Under the pieces are notes generated by a model. It made no database searches, had not been told where the DNA came from, and saw only the letters and a list, made by a program, of their open reading frames with translations. The position numbers and the translations under genes are program-made. Below are positions 1 through 7,864 of a stretch of 12,011 bases of DNA, in pieces. Each line of letters begins with the position of its first letter. The stretch's first letter is position 1. Source of the DNA: Xanthobacteraceae bacterium. GTDB taxonomy: Bacteria; Pseudomonadota; Alphaproteobacteria; Rhizobiales; Xanthobacteraceae. The stretch lies in contig JASHXZ010000144.1 of the NCBI GenBank assembly GCA_030043285.1, positions 1 to 12,011 on the forward strand, read 5' to 3'.

Positions 1-3
1 ATC

Positions 4-204
4 ATGACTTACATATTGCCGCGGGCGTTCATTGTGCTGATCGGATGGGGCATCACCTGCGCCCTCATCTACAATATTTGGCCGCTCGTCGATCCGACGA
101 TCTTCATCATAGCCGGCGTATCTTGGGCTTTGGCGGGGCTCGTCTGCTTCGGCTACATGCACAGGCTGCGTGTCGAGGCAGAGGATCGGCAGAGCCGGTT
201 TTAA
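4..204 (+). CDS. Small two-helix membrane protein, function unknown
   Basis: I do not recognise this 66-residue protein. It shows two hydrophobic stretches, about residues 7-26 and 32-52, joined by a short polar turn (VDPT). A charged tail follows (HRLRVEAEDRQSRF), so it reads as a helical hairpin in the inner membrane with a basic and acidic cytoplasmic end. The reading frame is open leftward to the first base of the window and no ribosome site can be seen, so the true start may lie outside and the gene may be longer. It ends 52 bases before the convergent M24 peptidase gene. The clean membrane pattern and normal stop favour a real gene; nothing suggests a specific role. Confidence 0.55.
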   Translation: MTYILPRAFIVLIGWGITCALIYNIWPLVDPTIFIIAGVSWALAGLVCFGYMHRLRVEAEDRQSRF

Positions 205-256
205 CGACGCCGATCACAGATGCGGCCACCTCGTTCGGGCGGCTGCAGGTGTGAGA

Positions 257-1438
257 TCAACCGCCGGCGCGATTCCAGCCACGGGCGCGGTCGCCGTAGA
301 CCTCAAAGCCGTTCGGCGTCACCACGACGGTGTCTTCAAGCTTGATGAAGCCGCGTTTGGGGTGCTGCAGCGTCGTCTCGACGGAAACCACCATGCCGGC
401 TTCGAGCGGGCGGTCGGCGTCGTAGGCGTCATAGGGCACCGGGCCGGAATTGGTGAGTCGCGGCGCCTCGTGGCTGACGAGGCCCATGCCGTGCGCCAAA
501 AAGTGGATGTGATTGTGCAGCTTGGATTTGAGCAGCACGGTGTCTGCGGCGGCATAAACTTCCTTACCGAGCAGACCGGCGCGGATCGGCTTCATCGACG
601 CCTGCTCGATTGCTTCGACCTCGGCCAACAAATCGACGAGCTCACTGTCCGGCTCGCCGACCACCGCCATGCGGGCGAGGTCGCCGATATAGCCGTGATA
701 GTTACCGCCGGAATCGAGCGACAGCGGATCGCCCTTTTCCCAACGTTGATCCGACGGCGCGCGGTTCAGACTCGAGCCGGCCGCGATCAGGCAATAATCG
801 AAGGTCAAGCCGCGCATGGTTTCCTCGCGGCGCAACGCTTCGCTCAGCTCGGCCTTGGTGGCGCCGGCACCGTGGCCGTCGATTACCGCCAGCATCGAAT
901 CGATGACCAGGTCGGAAGCGATGCGCAGTTTCTCGAGTTCCTCCGGCGTTTTACGCGCACGCAGGCGCTCGAGCACGAACAGCGCGTCCTTGATCTCGCT
1001 GTCGGGAAAAGCCTTGCGCAACACGGCCGTGGAATTCGCCGGAATGAACGCCAGCTCGGCGCCGAGCCGGCGCGGTTTTGGATCGAGCCTGCGAATGTAG
1101 GCCGCCGCCTTTTCCATGACGTCGATCGAGCCTGAACTCTTGACGTCGAGCTCCGCTACCCAGAACGGCTTCACCTCATTCTGATAATTCTCCATGCGGT
1201 GGCCGAAGAAGCCGGCCTTGTCCGGCGCGCCTTTCGGATAGACAAAAACCGGCAGGTAGCGGCTCAAGCCCATCGCATCCATCGATTCGAAGAAAAAAGC
1301 GCGATGACCGCCGAGCAGGTACTGCACATTGTGCTTGGAGGTGACCACCAGGATGTCGATACCGACTTCGTCCTTGAGCCGATCGAGCCGCGCCGTGTCG
1401 AAGGGAGCTGAGCTTTGTTTCCGTGCGATGTCGAGCAT
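257..1438 (-). CDS. M24 family metallopeptidase (Xaa-Pro peptidase / creatinase-like)
   Basis: This 393-residue protein has the pita-bread M24 fold behind a creatinase-type N-terminal domain (about residues 12-150). The catalytic domain (about 165-385) keeps all five metal ligands of the family: D242 and D253 (in LDSGGNYHGYIGD), H316 (in LAHGMGL), E354 (in VSVET) and E368 (in IKLEDT). The usual second histidine is H323 in SHEAP. An active two-metal hydrolase cutting Xaa-Pro or a similar amide bond is therefore expected, probably in the cytoplasm, since no signal peptide is seen. The start is well supported: AGGAG lies 7 bases before the ATG. The gene is divergent from the efflux operon and stands alone. 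M24 members also include creatinase and ectoine hydrolase (DoeA), and the substrate cannot be read from the sequence, so no symbol is given. Confidence 0.9.
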   Translation of the reverse strand: MLDIARKQSSAPFDTARLDRLKDEVGIDILVVTSKHNVQYLLGGHRAFFFESMDAMGLSRYLPVFVYPKGAPDKAGFFGHRMENYQNEVKPFWVAELDVKSSGSIDVMEKAAAYIRRLDPKPRRLGAELAFIPANSTAVLRKAFPDSEIKDALFVLERLRARKTPEELEKLRIASDLVIDSMLAVIDGHGAGATKAELSEALRREETMRGLTFDYCLIAAGSSLNRAPSDQRWEKGDPLSLDSGGNYHGYIGDLARMAVVGEPDSELVDLLAEVEAIEQASMKPIRAGLLGKEVYAAADTVLLKSKLHNHIHFLAHGMGLVSHEAPRLTNSGPVPYDAYDADRPLEAGMVVSVETTLQHPKRGFIKLEDTVVVTPNGFEVYGDRARGWNRAGG

Positions 1439-1445
1439 GTTCGAT

Positions 1446-1450
1446 CTCCT
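1446..1450 (-). promoter_or_regulatory. Ribosome binding site of the M24 peptidase gene
   Basis: On the minus strand AGGAG stands 7 bases before the ATG whose first base is 1438. It fixes the start of the peptidase and rules out the longer overlapping frames in this region. Confidence 0.7.
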
Positions 1451-1540
1451 GGCCGGGGCCCCTGCTGAGAGCTCAACCTAGCAAATCGGGCGCCGGTGAT
1501 GAACCCGGCCGGGCGGCGCCGGGCGCCGCAACTGACGGTG

Positions 1541-1588
1541 GAATTTTTAACGCAGAATATATGGCACCGCGGCAAAATTTTATTCTAG
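1541..1588. promoter_or_regulatory. AT-rich core of the divergent spacer, probable promoter region
   Basis: The spacer between the divergent peptidase and efflux genes is GC-rich except for this block, which holds GAATTTTTAA, GAATATATG and the palindrome AAAATTTT (1574-1581) followed by TATTCTA. A possible plus-strand promoter is CTGACG (1532-1537), 17 bases, then GAATAT (1555-1560); the match to the sigma-70 consensus is only moderate. AT-rich islands like this in GC-rich genomes often hold divergent promoters and operator sites. No repressor gene lies next to it, and I cannot fix a transcription start on either strand. Confidence 0.3.
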
Positions 1589-1696
1589 GGGCGCAAGAAC
1601 CAGATGCTTCATCCCCGCAATGGCTTTCCCGTCGCGACAGAGTGAATTAAAAGAGAATGATAACACAAAGCGGCGCACAAAGTTGCGACCGCCACC

Positions 1697-1703
1697 GAGG
1701 AGG
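1697..1703 (+). promoter_or_regulatory. Strong ribosome binding site that favours a TTG start for the adaptor
   Basis: GAGGAGG, a near-perfect anti-Shine-Dalgarno match, stands 4 bases before TTG at 1708 in the adaptor frame. The ATG at 1657 in the same frame has only a purine run directly touching it and adds 17 residues with no family character, so this site decides the start. Confidence 0.6.
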
Positions 1704-1707
1704 ACCC

Positions 1708-2889
1708 TTGGAGAGCCAACTGGCCAAACCGGCCCGCAAGCGGCGCCGCGGATTGGTTATCGCCGCCATTTGCGCAGTGTTGGCCCTTGGCGGCCTGGTC
1801 TATTGGAGCCAGATCCCCGGCACGGCCGGCGCGGGTGCCCGAGGCAAAGCGCGCACAAGCGTCCCCGTCAGTGTCGCCAGCGCCTCCCGCCAGGACGTGC
1901 CGATTTACCTTACGGGGCTCGGCACCGTCCAAGCGCTGTTCACGGTCGCCATTCATACCCAGGTCGACGGCAAGCTGCAGGACGTCTTTTTCAAGGAGGG
2001 CCAGCGCGTCCAGAAAGGCGATGTGCTGGCCAAGATCGATCCACGCCTGTACCAGGCGGCGCTCGATCAGGCCAAGGCGCGCAAGGCGATCGACGAGGCG
2101 GCGCTGGTTGCCGCCGAGAAGGACCTCGTCCGCTTCTCGACGCTGGTGCAACGAAACGCCGAGACCCAGCAGAACCTCGATCTGCAACAGTCCAAGGTCG
2201 ATCAGGCGAAAGCCTCGATCGACGCCGACGTCGCCGCCATCGAGACGGCGCAGACCAACCTCGATTACACCGACATCGTAGCGCCGCACGACGGCCGCAT
2301 GGGCGTGCGTCTGGTCGACCCCGGCAACGTCGTCCATGCCAGCGACCAGGCCGCCATCGCGATGCTCACGCAGACGCAGCCGACTGCCGTTCTGTTCACG
2401 CTGCCCGCGCAAACGCTCGACGACGTGCGCGCCGCCGTGGCGCGTGGCGAGGTGGAAGTGGCCGCCTACGATCGCGACAACGTTCGCTCGTTGAGCAGCG
2501 GCACGCTCGCCACCATCGACAACATGATCGATCAAACGACGGCCACCTATCGCCTCAAGGCCATGTTCGCCAACGCCGACGAGACCTTGTGGCCGGGCGA
2601 GTTCGTCAATGCGCGGCTGTTGCTGGACGTCCGCAAGGATGCCGTCGTCGTCCCGCCGGTTGCGGTGCAACGCGGTCCGCACGGGCTGTTCGCCTGGGTG
2701 CTGAAAGCTGACAACACGGTCGAGCCGCGGCCTATTACCACCGGCGCCACCACCGGCGACCACACCATCGTCACCTCTGGTCTCGCCGCAGGCGAGCGGA
2801 TCGTCACTGACGGGCAATACAAGCTGCAGACAGGCGCAGCGGTAACGATCACGCCGCCACGCGCCGCGGCGCAAGGCGACCAGTCGTGA
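1708..2889 (+). CDS. mdtA: RND efflux periplasmic adaptor, MdtA-like (HlyD / membrane fusion family)
   Basis: This adaptor links an RND pump in the inner membrane to an outer-membrane channel. Counted from the preferred TTG start it has 393 residues. A basic N-terminus (KPARKRRR) is followed by a membrane anchor (about 15-33). Next come the first lipoyl half with its YLTGLGT strand (67-112), an alpha-helical hairpin (about 113-182), the second lipoyl half (LDYTDIVAPHDGRMG, 185-199), a beta-barrel (about 225-305, with VLFTLP and FVNARLLLD) and the membrane-proximal domain (about 310-385, with IVTDG). These landmarks match E. coli MdtA as I remember it. There is no lipobox, so the anchor is a helix. 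The alternative ATG at 1657 gives 410 residues. The gene ends inside the start codon of the pump gene, which implies translational coupling. The exported substrate is unknown. Confidence 0.9.
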   Translation: MESQLAKPARKRRRGLVIAAICAVLALGGLVYWSQIPGTAGAGARGKARTSVPVSVASASRQDVPIYLTGLGTVQALFTVAIHTQVDGKLQDVFFKEGQRVQKGDVLAKIDPRLYQAALDQAKARKAIDEAALVAAEKDLVRFSTLVQRNAETQQNLDLQQSKVDQAKASIDADVAAIETAQTNLDYTDIVAPHDGRMGVRLVDPGNVVHASDQAAIAMLTQTQPTAVLFTLPAQTLDDVRAAVARGEVEVAAYDRDNVRSLSSGTLATIDNMIDQTTATYRLKAMFANADETLWPGEFVNARLLLDVRKDAVVVPPVAVQRGPHGLFAWVLKADNTVEPRPITTGATTGDHTIVTSGLAAGERIVTDGQYKLQTGAAVTITPPRAAAQGDQS

Positions 2890-5800
2890 GCATTTCCGAA
2901 CCGTTCATCCGCCGACCGATCGCGACGACCTTGTTGATGGCGGCGCTCGCCTTCGTCGGCATTGTCTCGTTTCCGTTTCTACCGGTCGCGCCACTGCCAC
3001 AGGTCGATTTCCCCACCATTCAGATCACCACGACGTGGACGGGCGCCAGCGCCGAAACCATGGCGACGTCGGTCGCCGCGCCGCTCGAGCAGCAGTTCGG
3101 CCAGATCGCCGGTGTCGCGCAGATGACATCGCAGAGTTCGCTCGGCGCGTCCACGATCGTCATTCAGTTCGACCTCGACCGCAACATCGATTCGGCGGCC
3201 CAGGACGTGCAGGCGGCGATCACGGTGGCGACCAAGACGCTGCCGCAGTCGCTGACCACGCCGCCGGCGTACAAGAAGGTCAACCCGGCGGACGTGCCGG
3301 TCCTGCTGCTTTCGGTGCATTCCGAAACGGTACCGCTGATCAACGTCGACGATTACGCCAACATCTTTCTGGCGCAGCAGATTTCGCAGGTTGCCGGCGT
3401 CGCCCAGGTGCTGGTTTTCGGCGACCGTACGCCGTCGATCCGCGTTCAGGTGGATCCTGCCAAGCTTGCCGCGACGGGAATCACGCTGGAAGATATCCGC
3501 GGCACGCTCGCCACCGCGACGACCAACGCCGCCAAGGGCGTGATCAACGGCGACCGGATCAGCTTCTCCATTGCCGCCAACGATCAGATCACCGACGCGA
3601 CCAAATTCAACGACGTGGTGCTCGCCTATCGCAACGGCGCTCCGATCCGGGTGCGCGACGTCGGTCAGGCGGTGGCCGACCCGGTCGATCGCACGGTTGC
3701 CGGCTATCAGAACAACAAGGACGGCGTCATCCTCGCCATATTCAAGCAGCCCGGCGCCAACGTCATCGATACGGTCGACAAGATCAAAGCCGAGCTGCCG
3801 CAATTGACCGCTCGCATCCCGCCCGCGGTCAAAGCCGACATCATTCTCGACCGCACCACGACGATCCGCGCCTCGGTGCAGGACGTCGAGTTCACCATGG
3901 TGCTGACGGTTTGCCTCGTGGTGATGGTGATCCTGCTGTTCCTGCGCAATTTCTGGGCCACGCTCATCCCCAGCGTGACGGTGCCGCTGGCGCTGGCCGG
4001 CTCGTTTGCCGCGATGTACCTGATGAATTTCAGCCTCGACAACCTGTCGCTGATGGCGCTGACCATTTCGGTCGGCTTCGTCGTCGATGACGCGATCGTC
4101 GTGGTGGAGAACATCTATCGTCACGTCGAGCACGGCGAAGCGCCGTTCAGCGCGGCGCTCAAGGGCTCGCGCGAGATCGGCTTCACGGTGGTCTCGATCT
4201 CATGCTCGCTGATCGCCGTTTTCATCCCGCTCCTGCTCATGAGCGGCATCATCGGCCGGCTGTTCCGCGAATTCGCGCTGACAGTGACCGCCTCAATCGC
4301 GGTTTCGGCGCTGGTCTCGCTGACATTGGCGCCGATGATGGCGTCGCGCTTCATGCACCGCGAGCCGGACACTCACGGCCGCGTCTATCGGATCATCGAG
4401 AGCGGCTTCAACGGCATGATCGGGTTCTATCGGCGCACCCTCGATGTCGTGCTGCGCCACCAGGCCATGACACTTGGGGTGTTCTTCGCCACCATGGCGC
4501 TCACCCTGATCATGGCGATCGAGATTCCAAAAGGATTCTTCCCGATCCAGGACACCGGCTTGATCCAGGGCTTCGGCGAGGCGGCGCAAGATACCTCCCC
4601 GGAACAGATGATGCGCCTGATGCGCGATCTCGGCGCCGTCATCCTGCGCGATCCCGACGTCGAAAGCTTCGGCTCGCAGACCGGGTCGACCGGCAGCGCC
4701 CAATCGGCAAATACTGGGCGTTTCTTCATCACGCTCAAGCCGCGCGACGAGCGCACGCTCAACGCGTCGCAGATCATCGATCGGCTCCGCCCGCAGCTTG
4801 CCAAGGTCGAGGGCGCCAACCTGTTCCTGCAGCCGGCGCAGGACATCAACGTTGGCGCCCGCATCGCCCGCGGCAGCTTCCAGTACACTTTGCAGGACAC
4901 CAACATCGACGAGCTGAACGAATGGTCGCAAAAGCTGTTGGACAAGCTCAAGACCGTGCCGCAGCTCGCCGACGTCACCAGCGACCTGTTGGCCAACGCG
5001 CCGCGGCTTCAGATCACCATCAACCGCGACCAGGCATCCCGCTTCGGCATCTCGCCGCAGACCATCGACGACACGCTCAACGACGCCTTCGGCCAGCGCC
5101 AGATCACGCAGTATTTCACCCAGCTCAAAACGTACTTCCTGGTGCTGGAAATCCTGCCTGAACTGCAGAAGGACCTATCCACGCTCGATCGGCTCTACAT
5201 CAAATCGCCGCTGACCGGCGGCGCGGTGCCGCTCTCGGCACTGGTCGACGTCGACTCGAACGGCGTCGGGCCGCTTCTGATCTCCCATCAGGGACAATTT
5301 CCTGCCGTCACGATCACCTTCAATTTGGTGCCCGGAGTCGCGCTCGGTCAGGCCGTCGCGGCCGTCAACGAAGCGTCGCGCGGGATTGGGATGCCTGCCT
5401 CGGTCATCCCGACGTTCCAGGGCAACGCTCAGGCATTCCAGACCTCACTCAAGAGCGAGCCGGCGCTGATCGGGGCGGCGCTCATCGTCGTCTACATTAT
5501 TCTCGGCGTGCTCTACGAGAGTTTCATTCACCCGCTGACCATTCTGTCGACGCTGCCGTCTGCCGGCATCGGCGCCCTGCTGGCGCTTCGCCTCGGTCAC
5601 ATGGACCTGTCGGTGATCGGCATCATCGGCATCATCCTGCTGATCGGCATCGTCAAGAAGAACGGCATCATGCTGGTTGATTTTGCCATCGCGGCGGAGC
5701 GCGACCAGCACATGCCGCCGCTCGCTGCGATCCGCGAAGCGTGCCTGCTTCGCTTCCGGCCGATCATGATGACAACGGCAGCGGCGATGCTCGCCGGCAT

Positions 5801-6014
5801 CCCACTGGCGCTGGGCAACGGCGCCGGCTCGGAAATGCGGCAGCCGCTGGGTTACGCCATGGTCGGCGGACTCGCCGTGAGCCAGCTCCTGACGCTCTAC
5901 ACCACGCCGGTCGTCTACCTTTATCTCGACCGGCTGCAGCGCTGGCTGTTCGGCGCCAAGAGCGGCCCGGTCCTGGAAGACGCCGAGCCCGTGCACGCCG
6001 TCGCCGCCGAATAG
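2886..6014 (+). CDS. RND multidrug efflux pump, MdtB/MdtC-like permease
   Basis: This 1042-residue inner-membrane drug/proton antiporter has the full RND plan: TM1 near residues 12-30, a large periplasmic loop (31-335), TM2-6 (about 336-485), a second loop (about 550-858) and TM8-12 (about 860-1015). The proton relay is intact: D401 and D402 in GFVVDDAIVV match AcrB D407/D408, and K925 in GIVKKNG matches AcrB K940. Stretches such as PVAPLPQVDFP, FITLKPRDER, NAFGQRQI and the C-terminal LTLYTTPVVYL resemble MdtB and MdtC of E. coli. The start is GTG, overlapping the adaptor stop as GTGA, with AAGG 9 bases upstream. Only one pump gene is present, whereas E. coli has two (MdtB and MdtC), so I give no symbol. 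No outer-membrane channel or regulator gene adjoins it. Confidence 0.95.
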   Translation: MSISEPFIRRPIATTLLMAALAFVGIVSFPFLPVAPLPQVDFPTIQITTTWTGASAETMATSVAAPLEQQFGQIAGVAQMTSQSSLGASTIVIQFDLDRNIDSAAQDVQAAITVATKTLPQSLTTPPAYKKVNPADVPVLLLSVHSETVPLINVDDYANIFLAQQISQVAGVAQVLVFGDRTPSIRVQVDPAKLAATGITLEDIRGTLATATTNAAKGVINGDRISFSIAANDQITDATKFNDVVLAYRNGAPIRVRDVGQAVADPVDRTVAGYQNNKDGVILAIFKQPGANVIDTVDKIKAELPQLTARIPPAVKADIILDRTTTIRASVQDVEFTMVLTVCLVVMVILLFLRNFWATLIPSVTVPLALAGSFAAMYLMNFSLDNLSLMALTISVGFVVDDAIVVVENIYRHVEHGEAPFSAALKGSREIGFTVVSISCSLIAVFIPLLLMSGIIGRLFREFALTVTASIAVSALVSLTLAPMMASRFMHREPDTHGRVYRIIESGFNGMIGFYRRTLDVVLRHQAMTLGVFFATMALTLIMAIEIPKGFFPIQDTGLIQGFGEAAQDTSPEQMMRLMRDLGAVILRDPDVESFGSQTGSTGSAQSANTGRFFITLKPRDERTLNASQIIDRLRPQLAKVEGANLFLQPAQDINVGARIARGSFQYTLQDTNIDELNEWSQKLLDKLKTVPQLADVTSDLLANAPRLQITINRDQASRFGISPQTIDDTLNDAFGQRQITQYFTQLKTYFLVLEILPELQKDLSTLDRLYIKSPLTGGAVPLSALVDVDSNGVGPLLISHQGQFPAVTITFNLVPGVALGQAVAAVNEASRGIGMPASVIPTFQGNAQAFQTSLKSEPALIGAALIVVYIILGVLYESFIHPLTILSTLPSAGIGALLALRLGHMDLSVIGIIGIILLIGIVKKNGIMLVDFAIAAERDQHMPPLAAIREACLLRFRPIMMTTAAAMLAGIPLALGNGAGSEMRQPLGYAMVGGLAVSQLLTLYTTPVVYLYLDRLQRWLFGAKSGPVLEDAEPVHAVAAE

Positions 6015-6036
6015 CGGCAAGGCTGCACGCGCTGGA

Positions 6037-7206
6037 CTATCCCCACAGTTCCGCGCTGGCGAGCCGCGCGCCCTCGGCGAGCGCCGCGAGCTTCGCCCAC
6101 ATGATGCTCGGGTGCACGCGGCGGTGAAACGGCCCCTGCGCGAAACCGCAATCGGTGCCGGCAATGACGTTCTCGCGCCCGACCAGGCGGGCCAGCCGCA
6201 CGATGCGTTCCGCAACCAATTCGGGATGCTCGACGACGTTGGTGGCGTGGCTGATCACGCCGGGAATGAGCACCTTGCCGGTGGGCAGCTTGGCGCTTTC
6301 CCAGACCCGCCATTCATGCTCGTGGCGCGGATTGGCGCCCTCGATCACGAGCGCGCCGACATTGAGCCGCAAAATGATATCGACGATGTCCTTGAGCGCC
6401 ACGTCGCTGGTATGCGGGCCGGGCCAACTGCCCCAGCACACGTGATAGCGGATGCGGTCAGCCGGCAACCCTGCAATCGCCGCGTTGGTCACCTCGATCT
6501 GGAGCTCCAGCCAGCTGCGGTAATCGGCAAAGCTCGCCGGTGGCACCATGCGGTCGTAGGTGACGGCGGCACGCGCGTCGTCGAGCTGCAGCACAAAGCC
6601 GGCGTCGATGATAGTACGGTATTCGGTTCGCATGGCCGCGCCGATGGCGCGGATCAGCTCCTCGTCGGTTTTGTAGTACTCGTTCTTGCGGTCCGGAATG
6701 ACGCTCGCCGGGGCAGCGACCGGCAGGAAGGCCTCTTCGACCTCCACCGCCGCGAGCGCCGATTTGAAATTGTCGACATCGCGTTTGAGCTCCGCCTGCC
6801 CGGTATAGCTGATCGGGCCGACGCAGACCGCTTCGACCGTGGTTGCCACGCCTTCGCGGGCGTCGAGCTCGGCGTAGAACTCGGCGAACTTTTCACGGTC
6901 CACGCCGCGCGTGAACGGATTTTTGGTGCCGGTTTTGATCGGCCGCCGCTCGAAGCCGCTCAAGCGCTCGAGGACGTATTGCGACCACGAGATCGATTTG
7001 CCGAACTCGCCATCGGAAATAACGTCGACGCCGACGTCGGCCTGCTGGCGCACGACTTCGGCGACCAATTGCTTCAGGCAGGCGCCATACGCTGCCTGAT
7101 CGAATGCCTTGCCGGCCTGCTTGGCGCGCAAAAACTCCTGTAGCGCCGGCGGGCGAATGAGGCTGCCGACATGGGTGGTGAGGATCCGATCGCTGCTGCG
7201 CTTCAT
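6037..7206 (-). CDS. Cobalamin-independent methionine synthase-like zinc methyltransferase (MetE C-terminal family)
   Basis: This 389-residue protein is a single TIM barrel of the MetE C-terminal / UROD superfamily and lacks the N-terminal half of true MetE (about 750 residues). The zinc ligands can be read in order: H255 and C257 (in RYHVCWG), E289 (in VIEGANPR) and C353 (in GTDCGF), matching H641, C643, E665 and C726 of E. coli MetE. The N-terminus TTHVGSLIRP is typical of the family. It should activate a thiol on zinc and transfer an alkyl group to it in the cytoplasm. Acceptor and donor are unknown: homocysteine is one option, and epoxyalkane:coenzyme M transferase of Xanthobacter belongs to the same family. 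The ribosome site is weak. It converges with the pump gene, 22 bases apart, and diverges from the cupin gene. Confidence 0.85.
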   Translation of the reverse strand: MKRSSDRILTTHVGSLIRPPALQEFLRAKQAGKAFDQAAYGACLKQLVAEVVRQQADVGVDVISDGEFGKSISWSQYVLERLSGFERRPIKTGTKNPFTRGVDREKFAEFYAELDAREGVATTVEAVCVGPISYTGQAELKRDVDNFKSALAAVEVEEAFLPVAAPASVIPDRKNEYYKTDEELIRAIGAAMRTEYRTIIDAGFVLQLDDARAAVTYDRMVPPASFADYRSWLELQIEVTNAAIAGLPADRIRYHVCWGSWPGPHTSDVALKDIVDIILRLNVGALVIEGANPRHEHEWRVWESAKLPTGKVLIPGVISHATNVVEHPELVAERIVRLARLVGRENVIAGTDCGFAQGPFHRRVHPSIMWAKLAALAEGARLASAELWG

Positions 7207-7227
7207 TTCACACTCGTTACCGACGCG

Positions 7228-7238
7228 GTTCGACGAAC
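7228..7238. repeat. Short perfect inverted repeat in a divergent spacer, possible operator
   Basis: GTTCG-A-CGAAC is a perfect 5-base inverted repeat around one base, 22 bases upstream of the methyltransferase start and about 145 bases upstream of the cupin start. A dimeric repressor could bind there, but such short palindromes also occur by chance in this kind of sequence. Confidence 0.2.
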
Positions 7239-7372
7239 TTCGACCCTAATACGGGACCGTCGCGGACCGCAAACGCGCCGCCAGTCAGCATCGTCGCGGG
7301 CCATATCCCACCTCGCATTAAGCCGCCCGGCGCGATAGCTTCAACCCGACAAGCAGCAGCACCTGATCTCTA

Positions 7373-7379
7373 GGGAGGA
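7373..7379 (+). promoter_or_regulatory. Ribosome binding site of the cupin gene
   Basis: GGGAGGA lies just before the ATG at 7384 (5 bases after GGAGG). It is among the best Shine-Dalgarno matches in the window and fixes the start at the head of the signal peptide. Confidence 0.7.
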
Positions 7380-7383
7380 ATTC

Positions 7384-7851
7384 ATGTCGCCGTTCACGCG
7401 CCGCCAACTGAGTTTGTTATCGTTTTCTGCGTTCGCTCTCTCCGGCGGGCTCGCCCGCGCGGCCACGCTTGATCCGCAAGCCGTCACCTTCGAGCTTCCA
7501 GATCAGATCAAATGGTCGCCGCCGAGCCCAGCCGGCGCACAGAACGCCGTGCTGGTCGGCGATCCGTCCAAGGAAGGGCTTTACGTTCAGATGGTCAAAT
7601 GGCTGGCGGGGCACCATTTCAGCCACCCGCATTTTCACCCTCATGACCGTTTCATCACGGTGCTCAAGGGCACGTGGTGGGTCGGCACCGGCACCAAGTT
7701 CGATCCCGATGCGACGGTGCCGATGACCGCGGGCACGTTCGTGACCCATTACGGCCGACACGTGCATTTCGACGGCGCCAAGGACGAGGATGCGGTGCTG
7801 CTTATCGTCGGCGAGGGTCCGGGAACGTCAACGCCGGCCGAAGTGAAATAG
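7384..7851 (+). CDS. Exported small cupin-domain protein with Tat-like signal peptide
   Basis: This 155-residue protein starts with an export signal: TRRQLSLL (residues 5-12) resembles a twin-arginine motif, a hydrophobic core runs to about residue 23, and ARA-A gives a likely cleavage site after residue 26. The mature part is about 129 residues, one cupin barrel. The metal-binding region shows a tight histidine cluster, H81, H83, H85 and H87 (HPHFHPH), followed by DRFITVLKG. The second cupin motif is P113..G117..H122, with H126 and H128 close by. The glutamate of the standard first motif seems to be replaced by D88. A periplasmic metal-binding cupin folded before Tat export is the best reading; activity and substrate are unknown. 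It is preceded by a strong ribosome site and converges with the cyclase gene, 13 bases away. Confidence 0.8.
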   Translation: MSPFTRRQLSLLSFSAFALSGGLARAATLDPQAVTFELPDQIKWSPPSPAGAQNAVLVGDPSKEGLYVQMVKWLAGHHFSHPHFHPHDRFITVLKGTWWVGTGTKFDPDATVPMTAGTFVTHYGRHVHFDGAKDEDAVLLIVGEGPGTSTPAEVK

Positions 7852-7864
7852 CGGATTTTCGCGG

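Noticed and set aside
170..1135. Plus-strand open frame of 321 codons opposite the M24 peptidase
   Set aside because: The minus-strand frame carries all five metal ligands and a good ribosome site; the plus-strand product has no recognisable motif.
1512..1528. GGCGCC repeats in the divergent spacer as a regulatory hairpin
   Set aside because: Short palindromic GC repeats are expected by chance here, and no second arm or spacing pattern supports a defined site.
1609..2874. Long open frame (421 codons) on the minus strand opposite the efflux adaptor
   Set aside because: It is a shadow of the GC-rich codon pattern of the real gene: Arg/Gly/Asp/Val-rich with no domain. The plus-strand frame there has full family landmarks.
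2979..4133. Minus-strand open frame of 384 codons opposite the pump gene
   Set aside because: Low-complexity Arg/His/Asp-rich product with no fold signature, antisense to a clearly conserved RND coding region.
6003..6018. Inverted repeat GCCGC-CGAATA-GCGGC across the stop of the pump gene, as a terminator for the convergent genes
   Set aside because: Only five pairs and no T-run on either side; repeats of GCCGC are common in this sequence.
6112..7143. Plus-strand open frame of 343 codons opposite the methyltransferase
   Set aside because: Shadow frame with His/Asp/Arg-rich composition; the minus strand holds the complete zinc site.
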